From the NCBI GenBank assembly GCA_016178705.1, contig JACOST010000028.1, forward strand, positions 440,951-504,950: a stretch of DNA of 64,000 nucleotides, given 5' to 3'. A program made the translations under genes and the position numbers. This DNA is from Deltaproteobacteria bacterium. Its GTDB lineage: Bacteria > Desulfobacterota > Binatia > HRBIN30 > JACQVA1. The notes beneath the pieces are model-generated. The model worked only from the letters and a program-made list of their open reading frames with translations, was not told the DNA's origin and did no database searches. This document shows, in pieces, positions 1-7,520 of the stretch; positions within the stretch are counted from its first letter, which is position 1; each line of letters opens with the position of its first letter.

Positions 1-2
1 TT

Positions 3-758
3 ATGCCTAGTCCCTCCGCACCGCACCTCTCCGTCGTCATCCCGGCGTACAACGAAGCGCGGCGATTGCCGCGCACGCTCGACGATGTTGTGAGTTATCT
101 CGCGCGCCAGTCGTACGCCGCGGAAGTCCTCGTCGTCGACGACGGTTGCCAGGACGGCACCGCCAACCTCGTGCGCACGCGCGCCGCCGGCACCGCGTTG
201 CCAATCGAAGTGATCGAACAACCCGACCAGCGCAATCACGGTAAAGGTGCCGCGGTTCGCCGCGGCATGTTGGCGGCGCGCGGCTCCCATCGCTTGTTCA
301 TGGACGCCGACAACTCGACGACGATCGATCACGTCGAAACATTCTGGCCGGCCATCGAGGCTGGCTTCGATGTCGTGATCGGCTCGCGCGACGTGCCGGG
401 TGCCGACGTGCACGTGCATCAGGCCTGGTACCGCGAGCTGGCCGGTAAGCTCGGCAATCGGGTCATCCAACTGTTGGCCGTGCCCGGCATTCACGACACC
501 CAGACGGGTTTCAAGATGGTGACCGCGGCGTGCGTGGAGCGCGTGTTCCCGCTGCTCACCATCGACCGCTGGGGCTTCGACGTGGAAATCCTCGCGGTGG
601 CGCGCGCGCTGGGCTTTCGCATCAAAGAACTGCCCGTGCGCTGGGTGGACCAACCCGACAGCAAGCTGAAGGCGACGAGTTATCTCGAAGTGCTGCGCGA
701 AGTCTGGCAAGTGCGCCGCAATCTGCGCGCTGGACGCTATCGATCACTCGATTCGTGA
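3..758 (+). CDS. GT2-family glycosyltransferase (dolichyl-phosphate glucosyltransferase-like)
   Basis: The 251-aa protein has the GT-A fold signature of family 2: VVIPAYNEARRL near residue 11, VVDDGCQDGT near 43, and MDADNST near 100 as the metal-binding DxD region. HGKGAAVRRGM near 79 and the TQTGFK/WGFDVEIL motifs toward the C-terminus are typical of dolichyl- or polyprenyl-phosphate beta-glucosyltransferases (DPG synthase-like), which charge a lipid carrier with sugar at the inner membrane. No membrane segment is evident. The ATG lies two bases from the window edge, so no ribosome site can be checked and the true start could lie upstream. The pilin genes downstream make a role in glycosylating surface proteins conceivable, but that is inference. 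Confidence 0.85.
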   Translation: MPSPSAPHLSVVIPAYNEARRLPRTLDDVVSYLARQSYAAEVLVVDDGCQDGTANLVRTRAAGTALPIEVIEQPDQRNHGKGAAVRRGMLAARGSHRLFMDADNSTTIDHVETFWPAIEAGFDVVIGSRDVPGADVHVHQAWYRELAGKLGNRVIQLLAVPGIHDTQTGFKMVTAACVERVFPLLTIDRWGFDVEILAVARALGFRIKELPVRWVDQPDSKLKATSYLEVLREVWQVRRNLRAGRYRSLDS

Positions 759-868
759 CAACCGAAGAGTTGTCGCGCTGCGCCTGACGCTCCGACACCT
801 TAAGAAGGACCGGATCAAAGAAGGTGCTATGCGCTTCGCTGCGATTGAACGACATTCCACGTCGGCTG

Positions 869-884
869 TGGTTGCCGCTTTGCG
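869..884 (+). promoter_or_regulatory. candidate sigma-54 (-24/-12) promoter for the pilin pair
   Basis: TGGTTG followed by five bases and TTGC gives the invariant GG and GC with exactly ten bases between them, as sigma-54 promoters require. The middle of the -24 box does not match consensus. It lies about 135 bp before the first pilin. Pilin genes are often sigma-54 dependent in proteobacteria. The call is by eye only. Confidence 0.3.
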
Positions 885-914
885 GCACCGTGTGCTGAGT
901 TCCTGACGAGGTTC

Positions 915-940
915 GAGGCGCGCCGTTTGCGGCGCGCCTC
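915..940 (+). other. perfect 10-bp hairpin in the pilin leader
   Basis: GAGGCGCGCC and GGCGCGCCTC form a perfect 10-bp stem with a 6-base loop. No T-run follows, so it is not a standard intrinsic terminator for the glycosyltransferase gene. It would lie in the untranslated leader of the first pilin if the upstream promoter is real, where it could protect the mRNA or reduce readthrough. Confidence 0.5.
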
Positions 941-1018
941 AAACCCAAGAGAGCTTTGCCGAACGCAATCATGGCGTGCTTCGTGCTTTGCGAGGCGAGT
1001 GCGATGAATGAGGGGATA

Positions 1019-1414
1019 TTGAAACTGCCGGTGTCATCGAAGGGGTTCACGCTGATTGAGTTGCTGGTCGTGGTCGCCATCATCGGCATTCTGGCTGCCG
1101 TCGCTATCCCGCAGTTCACCGCCTACCGTCAGCGCGGCTTCGATGCGCGAGCCAACTCTGATCTGCGCAACGCGGCGACGTCGGAGGAGGCGTACTACGC
1201 GACGTATCGCGTCTATGTGTCCGAGGATTTGAACGGACCAGCGACTGCGACGACTCTGCCAGGACTAGCGATCTCGGATACCGTTCACGTTGCTGTGTAC
1301 CCTGTGGGGAACACCGACGGCTTCAGCGGCTATAGCTACTCCTTCAACGGTACCATGCAGTTCAACTGGGACAGTACGAACGGTGGCATGCAGCCAGCTT
1401 CCCCCCAGACCTGA
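1019..1414 (+). CDS. type IV pilin / major pseudopilin-like protein, copy 1
   Basis: The protein carries the prepilin cleavage and N-methylation motif KGFTLIELLVVVAIIGILA, then the hydrophobic helix ending IPQFTAYRQRGFDARA. Cleavage by PilD should occur between G and F. A short globular C-terminal domain follows. I place the start at TTG 1019 (131 aa) because GAGGGG sits just upstream and the reading (L/V)KL matches the neighbouring copy, which starts at GTG. An in-frame ATG at 1004 is the alternative. The first 60 or so residues after the start are nearly identical to copy 2, so this is a recent tandem duplication with divergence confined mainly to the C-terminal half. It could be a pilin or a type II secretion pseudopilin. 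Confidence 0.85.
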   Translation: MKLPVSSKGFTLIELLVVVAIIGILAAVAIPQFTAYRQRGFDARANSDLRNAATSEEAYYATYRVYVSEDLNGPATATTLPGLAISDTVHVAVYPVGNTDGFSGYSYSFNGTMQFNWDSTNGGMQPASPQT

Positions 1415-1473
1415 GCCCTCTGACCACGTGGCGCAAGCGTAGATAGCCTCAACGGCCTGCAAGGGAGGGAATT

Positions 1474-1908
1474 GTGAAACTGTCGGTATCATCCAAAGGG
1501 TTCACGTTGATCGAGTTACTGGTCGTAGTCGCCATCATCGGTATCTTGGCCGCCGTCGCCATCCCGCAGTTCACCGCGTACCGCCAGCGGGGATTCGATG
1601 CGAGGGCCAACTCGGATCTGCGCAACGCGGCGACGTCGGAGGAGGCGTACTACGCGACGTATCAAGTCTATGCGTCAGAGTCGTTGGACGGACCAGCGAC
1701 CTCGACCACTCTCCCGGGATTGATGGTTTCGGATACCGTTCACGTTGAAGTCTACCCAGGGGGGCTATCTGTCATTTCGAATTTGGGGAGCTCAAACGAA
1801 GGCTTCCAGGGCCGAAGCTACTCCTACAATGGCACGAAGGAGTTCCGCTGGGATAGCACGAATGGTGGCATGCAGTCAGATGCCGGCACTACCTTCACGG
1901 CGGCCTGA
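1474..1908 (+). CDS. type IV pilin / major pseudopilin-like protein, copy 2
   Basis: This 144-aa prepilin starts with GTG at 1474, preceded by GGGAGGGA. The leader is very short (KLSVSSKG), followed by the class III cleavage site and FTLIELLVVVAIIGILAAVA. The middle (LRNAATSEEAYYATYQVY) matches copy 1 almost exactly. After that it diverges and carries an insertion around GGLSVISNLGSSNEG. The gene ends five bases from the stop of the convergent outer-membrane gene, with no visible terminator between. Two side-by-side pilins with a shared assembly helix and differing exposed domain could allow fibres of mixed or alternative composition; that is inference. Confidence 0.85.
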   Translation: MKLSVSSKGFTLIELLVVVAIIGILAAVAIPQFTAYRQRGFDARANSDLRNAATSEEAYYATYQVYASESLDGPATSTTLPGLMVSDTVHVEVYPGGLSVISNLGSSNEGFQGRSYSYNGTKEFRWDSTNGGMQSDAGTTFTAA

Positions 1909-1913
1909 GCAAC

Positions 1914-3458
1914 TCAGAACACGTAGCGCAACCGCAGATAGCCTTCGTCATTGCGCTTGTACTGGCCGCCGACCGATTGGCTGCGACCGGCGATGAAGAG
2001 ATAGCCGACGCGCGCGTCGATCGCGTCGGTGATCCGGTAGGTCAGCCGCGGCAACAGGATCGAGTAGTCGCTCTCAATGCCGTAGACGCCGATGAGCTGC
2101 GCCTGCAGATCGTCGCTGAGGAAATTCTTGCGCAGGTTGGCCAGCAAGCGGGTGTCGACATTCTTGATAAGCAGGTCGATGTCGTTGTGCAGCACGTCGG
2201 TCTGGTTCGCCTGCAGCAACAGGAAGTAGCCGTCGACCGCATAGTCGGCACCGGCTCCCCACTCGACCGCATCGTGAACCACGAACGACGTCCCGAGGTC
2301 GATCGGCACTTCCGGTATGCCGTGCGCGAAGGCGATCAAGCCGGCTTTGATCTGCGGCGCGAGCACACTCGGGTTACTGACGAGGAAGCGCAGGTCGCGG
2401 CTGAAGGGACGGCCGCTGACGTAGGCGCCCTCGCCGCGAAAAGTAAAACCGCCCCACGTGTACGCCGCGTCGGTGCCGTAGGCATCGATGGTGCGAAACA
2501 CCGGCGACAGCAATGTCTCCGCGGTGATGCCGTTGGGGAGTTGAGTCGGATCGGGCGGAGCGAACGCGATCGCCGCGGCGCTGAACGCCGGCGTCGGGTC
2601 GAAGCCGTGGTAGTAATAGAGTGCAACGTCGGCGCCGCGGACAACGCCCGACCAGCGCGCGGCCCAGTCGCTATTTTGAAACTGCCGCGCCGGTGGGGCG
2701 GCGTTGATCGCCTGCAAGCGCACCGGCACGCTGAACGCCGGATTGGGATGACCGCCTAACTCGAACAGCCCCGCCGGTACGGAGAAGACATCCGCCGGTG
2801 TGGCCGCCGGAGGAAACCAGCGCTCACCGGGATTGGGAAAGCGATACGGGACGTAGATCGGCGCGTACACCACCGTGAAGCGGCTGTCGTCCGGCAGCCA
2901 GTCGCGCGCGGGTAGGGAGTACGAGCCCTGTATCGCCGGTACGCCGATCTTGCGCTCGTCTTCTTCTTGCAACAGCGGATCGACGAAGCGTTCGGGATTG
3001 ATCAGGTCATTGGGTTGCTGACGGTCGAGCTTGCCCCACGCGAATTTCTGCTTGCCGACTTGCAGATCGAACGCCTCGAAGTGTGCATCGAGGTACGCCT
3101 CTTCAAACTCGACCGCTGGCGACACGTCCTGGAAAGTATCGTTGAGGTTGAACGTGCCGGACTTCGTGGCTTGAAACGTCGGCCCGCCGTTGACGCCGAC
3201 GGTGCTGGTGTCGAGGTGGAGCCAATCAGTCAATTGAGCGGCTCCGCGCACGCGCAGCGTCTCGAGCGTTCGATCGTGGCCGGTAGCGCGGTTGGTCTCG
3301 AAGACTTCGCGGATCTCGGCCGCGCCGTCCAACTCGATCGTGCGCCCACCCACTGTGGTGCGCAGCGCCCACGCGGTTGGCGCGCTCAACGTCAGCGCGG
3401 AAACACAGCCCGCCAGCAGCGCCATCGACGTGCGTGATGTGTGCCCGGTCAACCTCAT
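1914..3458 (-). CDS. outer-membrane beta-barrel protein (DUF1302-like)
   Basis: The 514-aa protein has a signal peptide (MALLAGCVSALTLSAPTAWA), then alternating amphipathic strands, and ends LRLRYVF with the terminal aromatic residue used by outer-membrane barrels for BAM insertion. VGKQKFAWGKLDRQQPNDLI followed by NPERFVDPL resembles the conserved segment of DUF1302 and related alginate-export-type porins. I choose the ATG at 3458 over the upstream one at 3482 because AAGGGGAGG lies just before it. No DUF1329 partner is adjacent. Substrate is unknown; it may export or import a hydrophobic compound. Confidence 0.75.
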   Translation of the reverse strand: MRLTGHTSRTSMALLAGCVSALTLSAPTAWALRTTVGGRTIELDGAAEIREVFETNRATGHDRTLETLRVRGAAQLTDWLHLDTSTVGVNGGPTFQATKSGTFNLNDTFQDVSPAVEFEEAYLDAHFEAFDLQVGKQKFAWGKLDRQQPNDLINPERFVDPLLQEEDERKIGVPAIQGSYSLPARDWLPDDSRFTVVYAPIYVPYRFPNPGERWFPPAATPADVFSVPAGLFELGGHPNPAFSVPVRLQAINAAPPARQFQNSDWAARWSGVVRGADVALYYYHGFDPTPAFSAAAIAFAPPDPTQLPNGITAETLLSPVFRTIDAYGTDAAYTWGGFTFRGEGAYVSGRPFSRDLRFLVSNPSVLAPQIKAGLIAFAHGIPEVPIDLGTSFVVHDAVEWGAGADYAVDGYFLLLQANQTDVLHNDIDLLIKNVDTRLLANLRKNFLSDDLQAQLIGVYGIESDYSILLPRLTYRITDAIDARVGYLFIAGRSQSVGGQYKRNDEGYLRLRYVF

Positions 3459-3554
3459 GCCTCCCCTTCCCGCAGGTCGCAAAGTCGCGGTCTACTAGCT
3501 TGGAATCATCGTTCGGTGCAATCTATACAGGGACATCACCCAGGAGGGCACGCA

Positions 3555-3794
3555 GTGAACCCAGACGTCATCAAGGGACTCGAAGACGACATCCGCGCGG
3601 TCCACGCGCGGTTCATGGCCGCGATGGAGCAGCGGCTGCCGGCGATGCAAGTGGAAACCAAGGAGCGCTACTTCGTAGTGCTGACCTCGCTGGTTGGGAA
3701 ACTCGAAACCCCCGAGAAAAATCTGCGCGACATCTTGCAGGAAGTAATGTCGGAGGCGGCGAGCCTGATCTTCGAAGAGATGTCGGGCGGCTAG
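3555..3794 (+). CDS. small helical hypothetical protein
   Basis: GTG at 3555 is preceded by AGGAGG at seven to eight bases, giving a 79-aa product starting (M)NPDVIKGLEDDIRAVHARFM. The sequence is charged and almost certainly all-helical, with no signal peptide or membrane segment. It stands alone between the divergent barrel gene and the cohesin-like gene. I recognise no family and propose no function. The strong ribosome site and amphipathic pattern support it being expressed. Confidence 0.6.
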   Translation: MNPDVIKGLEDDIRAVHARFMAAMEQRLPAMQVETKERYFVVLTSLVGKLETPEKNLRDILQEVMSEAASLIFEEMSGG

Positions 3795-3887
3795 GTCCGA
3801 CAGCAGACGCCCGACGCGGCCGTCGCTGTCGACATCTGTTTCTCAAGCGTGTAGGACTCGCTGTCATCTCGTACGGAGGACATGTGC

Positions 3888-4814
3888 ATGCGCTCGGTAA
3901 GGATGCCTCGGGGTTTGCTGGCTGTGGCCATGGTGTGGGCCGCTCTCTGCAGCGTGGCTGCGGCGGTGACGATCGATGTCGAGTCGGCGCCGGGCATGCC
4001 CGGTGCCACCGTCGATGTCGTCGTGGCAATGAGCGCCGGGCCCGGCGAGCAAGTCGTCGGAATGCAGAATGATGTCTGCTTCGATCCGAGCGTGTTGACG
4101 TTCGGAGCGTGCAAGATCAATCCGGACATTGGACCCGGGTCGGATACCGAAAAGCAACTCGGCACGAGCGTCGTGCGCGGCACCTGCGTCCGCAATATTC
4201 TCTTCCATGCGGCCAATCTGAATGCGATTCCACCTGGGCTACTGTACGAGTGTACATTTGGAATCGCGGCGAATGCGCCGCCTGGAAGCAGTTTGCTGCA
4301 GAACACTGGGATCATTGCCTCCGACTCGAAAGGACATCGATTGCCAGCGTCCGGTGCGAGTGGTTCGATCATGGTGGGTGGCGGCAATACCGGCGGCGGT
4401 GCAGGAACGGGGAGCGCGCAACGACTCGAACCAGCGATGCCGCAGGTAGGCCAACCGGCTCCGGTCGCACCTGGATCGATGCCGCAGGTCGGCAACGGGT
4501 CGCAGGTGCCGCCGCCGGCGCAAGCGGGTCAGCCCGGAGCGGCTGGCCGAGTAGAGCCGCGACTGGAAGCCGCGCCAGGCGAGCGTTTGGAAGCGGCGCC
4601 AGCCGAACCTCACAACGCGCAATTGCAGGCGGTGCCGACGGCAGTAGCGACGAGTGCGGCAACGGCTACGAAGGCAAAGGCCGCAACGACGCCAGCAGCC
4701 ACGGCGACGAAGGCCACGCCGGTGGCTACGGCGACGACCAAGAAGACGACACCGAGTGCGGCCGAGGCGACGCCGACGGCCAAGACGGACGCATCGGACA
4801 AGCCGAGCAAGTAG
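3888..4814 (+). CDS. secreted cohesin-like domain protein with Ala/Thr/Lys-rich tail
   Basis: A signal peptide (GLLAVAMVWAALCSVAAA) precedes a domain of about 130 residues starting VTIDVESAPGMPGATVDVVV. Its layout (PGxTVDVxV, then VVGMQNDVCFDPSVLTF and a closing IIASDSKG segment) resembles cohesin-type beta-sandwich domains, which bind dockerins. Four cysteines fall inside it. The rest is low-complexity: Pro/Gln/Gly-rich, then Ala/Thr/Lys-rich, ending DASDKPSK, which is probably extended and may span or bind cell-wall polymer. ATG 3888 has GGAGG eight bases upstream; ATG 3882 is too close to it. A dockerin-like protein is encoded at 14815-16986. Confidence 0.65.
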   Translation: MRSVRMPRGLLAVAMVWAALCSVAAAVTIDVESAPGMPGATVDVVVAMSAGPGEQVVGMQNDVCFDPSVLTFGACKINPDIGPGSDTEKQLGTSVVRGTCVRNILFHAANLNAIPPGLLYECTFGIAANAPPGSSLLQNTGIIASDSKGHRLPASGASGSIMVGGGNTGGGAGTGSAQRLEPAMPQVGQPAPVAPGSMPQVGNGSQVPPPAQAGQPGAAGRVEPRLEAAPGERLEAAPAEPHNAQLQAVPTAVATSAATATKAKAATTPAATATKATPVATATTKKTTPSAAEATPTAKTDASDKPSK

Positions 4815-4868
4815 CCCACGGAAGCGGGAACGGGATCGCGAGCGAGTGACGAATCACGGAGGGCAGGG

Positions 4869-6002
4869 ATGATCACCGTACCGGCAATGCGACTGCATCA
4901 GTTCGGCGTCGAGTTCTATCAAGCGATCTTGGGTGTCAGCGACGTGCAGAAGCTCGTCCGCTTCGAAGTGCTCAGCTACACCGGCGACGGTCGCACCGCC
5001 GGCAAGCGGCCGGTCAAAGCTGGACGCGCCGGCAAGATCAACTGGGATGTATTGGAGAGCAAGATCGCCCACAGCGAGGAGGCCTACCAGCGCCCGCTGA
5101 TTCAGAAGAAGATTGCCGAGCTGATGGACTACTACGTGCAATGCTCCGAATCCGGCAGTCTGCCCGCCGTGCCAGGCGCGGTGCTGCTCACGTCGGAGCG
5201 CCGGCTCGAGTTCGTGCCGGTCAGCTCCCACCGCATTCTTGGCGTCCTGCAGTTGCCGCCCGAGTCGGGATCGCTGCGCGCGCTCGACGGCCAACATCGC
5301 TTGCTGGCGATTCATCAGCTCGCCGAGCAACGGCCGCTGGAGAACGTGCAAGTGCCGGCGATCATCTTCGATCGGCTGACGCCGGATCAGGTGGTCGAGT
5401 TGTTCGTTACCATCAACGCCAAGCACACCAAGTTGAACCCATCGCACTTGATCAGCTTGTCGGGCCGTCGCCTCTATCCAGACAAGGCGTTGGCCGCGAG
5501 TCACGACATCATTCGCGTGTTGTCGGAGAACAAGGATTCGCCGTTGCACGGCGATATCAAACTGTTCGGCGTCGGCCACGGCCGGGTGGCGCAAGCGCCG
5601 CTTGCCGACGAGTTGAAGGGGGTGTTCACCGCGCTCGACGCCTTCGGCGGTCGCCAGGCGGAAGTGTTTCACGAGAACGCGCCGCGCTTCTTCTTGACGT
5701 ACTTCAAACAGATCGCGCGCGTGTTCAATAAAGCCTGGAGCAGCAAGCGCTACAGCATCAAGACTGCGACCGCGCTGCGCGCGTTCCTGCGGCTGGTGCC
5801 CGACGTGTTGTCGACGATTCGGCACAACGGCGGCGATCCGTATGAGGCGGCCTCGATTCACGACGCCATCGCGCCGTGGCACGAGTACGTCGGCGATGCG
5901 CGCTTCGAAACCGAAGGCGAGTGGCGCATGAAGCAAGCCGGCGGCACGCGCGGCACCGTCGACGTCCTCGCCCGCGAGCTGCGCTCCGCGCTGCGGACGT
6001 GA
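4869..6002 (+). CDS. DGQHR-domain protein (DndB-like)
   Basis: The 377-aa protein contains the diagnostic motif RALDGQHRLLAI near residue 140 and FVTINAKHTKLNPSHLI near residue 179. This is the ParB/DGQHR fold found in DndB (DNA phosphorothioation) and in related modification systems. No dnd, dpd or other modification genes are nearby, so this is an orphan. The start is well supported: GGAGGG lies five bases before ATG 4869. It could regulate or accompany a modification system elsewhere in the genome. Specific function is not deducible from this window. Confidence 0.75.
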   Translation: MITVPAMRLHQFGVEFYQAILGVSDVQKLVRFEVLSYTGDGRTAGKRPVKAGRAGKINWDVLESKIAHSEEAYQRPLIQKKIAELMDYYVQCSESGSLPAVPGAVLLTSERRLEFVPVSSHRILGVLQLPPESGSLRALDGQHRLLAIHQLAEQRPLENVQVPAIIFDRLTPDQVVELFVTINAKHTKLNPSHLISLSGRRLYPDKALAASHDIIRVLSENKDSPLHGDIKLFGVGHGRVAQAPLADELKGVFTALDAFGGRQAEVFHENAPRFFLTYFKQIARVFNKAWSSKRYSIKTATALRAFLRLVPDVLSTIRHNGGDPYEAASIHDAIAPWHEYVGDARFETEGEWRMKQAGGTRGTVDVLARELRSALRT

Positions 6003-6028
6003 TCGTGCGACTGGATGTTCCTCTCCGT

Positions 6029-6108
6029 GTAGGGGCGACGCATGCGTCGCCCGCGCGGTGATGCGTTGGCCGGGAGAAGACGGAGGGCGAGGCAAGCATC
6101 GCCCCTAC
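6029..6108. repeat. 80-bp palindromic interspersed repeat (REP/MITE-like)
   Basis: The element begins GTAGGGGCGA and ends with its inverse, TCGCCCCTAC. The left arm holds a perfect 20-bp palindrome at 6033-6052 (GGGCGACGCA and its inverse). The right arm, read on the other strand, is a diverged copy of the left. The left 24 bases recur with one mismatch at 35760-35783 inside a giant gene. It lies just after the DGQHR gene stop. Confidence 0.75.
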
Positions 6109-6150
6109 GCCTTGCGATTCTCGTAGGGTCCCTATGCGGACTATCTGTCA

Positions 6151-6825
6151 CTAGCGAGTGAGAACCAACGACTCGATGAGATCCACAGAGATCTCATCCA
6201 GCGATTTGACAACACGCGTTGCCAACGTGAAGTCGTTGTCGATAGTAAAATCGTGCGGCACGGCGATGCACAAGCAGCCAGCGCGGTGGGCCGCCACCAC
6301 GCCCTTGTGCGCGTCCTCGATCACCACACAGCGGTCAGGTGGAAGGCCGAGTCGCGCCGCGGCGGTGAGAAAGGCGGCGGGCTCGGGCTTGGCCCCAACG
6401 TAGTCCTCGCGCGTCACGATCGCCGCGAAGTAGCCGCGCAGTTCGAATCGGTCCATCACATAGTCGACCTCGTCGCGCTTAGAGTTGGTGGCGAGTGCGA
6501 TCGGAAACGTCGTGCCGAGTCGCGCCAACGCCGCGACGGCGCCGGGCATCAACGTGACCTCGCTGTGCAGGAGTTCTTGATACACCGGATTCTTCAGCGC
6601 CCGGAGCTGGTCGGGCGCCATCGGCAGATTGTATTTCTTGACCGCATACTCTGGCCCGCGACCGCCGGCGATCCATTCGCGACCGTATTCCTCGCGCGTG
6701 ACCTGAACGCCGAAGGGCTGCAGTACCCGGCAGTAGGCCCGATACTGCAACCCCTCAGAGTCGATGATCACGCCGTCGAGATCAAAAATGATCCCCAACG
6801 AACACGAGTCACGATCACGATCCAC
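6151..6825 (-). CDS. HAD-family hydrolase (CbbY / beta-phosphoglucomutase-like)
   Basis: The 224-aa protein shows the HAD motifs in order: IIFDLDGVIIDSE (nucleophile Asp and acid/base Asp), ALATNSKRDEV (motif II), and KPEPAAF followed by CVVIEDAHKGV (motifs III and IV). A helical cap lies between motifs I and II, as in CbbY and beta-phosphoglucomutase-like phosphatases or mutases. The start region is odd: ATG 6825 falls inside a run of 7-bp repeats, which encode MDRDRDS. A TTG at 6798 nearer the first motif is an alternative. The gene lies four bases after the cyclophilin gene stop, so the two are probably one transcript. Substrate is unknown. Confidence 0.85.
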   Translation of the reverse strand: MDRDRDSCSLGIIFDLDGVIIDSEGLQYRAYCRVLQPFGVQVTREEYGREWIAGGRGPEYAVKKYNLPMAPDQLRALKNPVYQELLHSEVTLMPGAVAALARLGTTFPIALATNSKRDEVDYVMDRFELRGYFAAIVTREDYVGAKPEPAAFLTAAARLGLPPDRCVVIEDAHKGVVAAHRAGCLCIAVPHDFTIDNDFTLATRVVKSLDEISVDLIESLVLTR

Positions 6826-6829
6826 GATC
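6803..6829. repeat. heptamer array (unit CACGATC) over the HAD start codon
   Basis: Four units of 7, 6, 7 and 7 bases with consensus CACGATC cover the start codon and the gap to the upstream cyclophilin gene. This is the only array of this class outside the giant secreted genes that I found. Confidence 0.7.
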
Positions 6830-7402
6830 CTACTTCACCACCGCAATGCTCTTGATGATGACCGGCTCGGCCGGCACGTTCTGGTGCGGGATCTTCGTGG
6901 TGGTGGCGACTTTCTCGATCTTGTGGACCACGTCGAGTCCGGCGATGACCTTGCCGAAGACGGCGTAGCCATGGCCATCGGGTTTGGGGCGGGTGAGGTT
7001 GTCGTTGTTGACGACATTGATGAAGAACTGCGCCGTGGCGCTGTCGGGATCGCCGGTGCGCGCCATGGCGATGGTTCCTTCATCGTTCTTCAAGCCGTTG
7101 TCGGCCTCGTTTTTGATCGGCGCGTTGGTGGGCTTCTGGCGCATCTCCTGGTCGAAGCCGCCGCCCTGAATCATGAAGCCGGGGATGACGCGATGGAACA
7201 CGGTCCCGTCGTAGAACTTGCTGTTCACGTAGGCGAGGAAGTTCTTCACCGTGATGGGTGCCTTCACTTCGTCCAATTCGATTTTGATGTCGCCCATTGA
7301 TGTCGAGACGAGAACCACAGGATTTTTCCCTTCTCCGGCAAACGCGCCGGACCCGGCGAGGCTCACACAGAGAGCCCCGGCAATGACAACGAACCACTTC
7401 AT
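6830..7402 (-). CDS. secreted cyclophilin-type peptidyl-prolyl isomerase
   Basis: A signal peptide (VVIAGALCVSLAGSGAFA) precedes a compact bacterial cyclophilin domain. Visible motifs include KNFLAYVNSKFYDGTVFHR, VIPGFMIQGGGF and TAQFFINVVNN, carrying the catalytic Arg and the substrate-pocket Phe, Met and Gln residues. It should act in the periplasm, assisting folding of secreted proteins. AGGAGGT lies upstream of two adjacent ATGs (7405 and 7402); the second has the better spacing and gives 190 aa. The much longer upstream frame has no ribosome site. It is followed at four bases by the HAD gene. Confidence 0.9.
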   Translation of the reverse strand: MKWFVVIAGALCVSLAGSGAFAGEGKNPVVLVSTSMGDIKIELDEVKAPITVKNFLAYVNSKFYDGTVFHRVIPGFMIQGGGFDQEMRQKPTNAPIKNEADNGLKNDEGTIAMARTGDPDSATAQFFINVVNNDNLTRPKPDGHGYAVFGKVIAGLDVVHKIEKVATTTKIPHQNVPAEPVIIKSIAVVK

Positions 7403-7520
7403 CATGCACCTCCTGAGAAATAAATCGCAGCATCCATAGCAACTCGGTTCGTGGGTGCAACCCTTGACCTCTTGAACCCCCACCCCTGCAGACCCTAGAG
7501 TGGCACAGAAGGAGTTCGAG

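Noticed and set aside
622..1119. 165-codon minus-strand frame overlapping the glycosyltransferase end and pilin 1
   Set aside because: It crosses two well-supported genes and the leader hairpin, and has no domain features.
1909..1913. Bidirectional terminator between the convergent pilin and barrel genes
   Set aside because: Only five bases separate the stops and no hairpin with a T-run is visible on either strand.
4854..6095. Long minus-strand open frame (413 codons) opposite the DGQHR gene
   Set aside because: The plus strand has a clear domain motif and ribosome site; the minus reading is low in hydrophobic core residues and has no family features.
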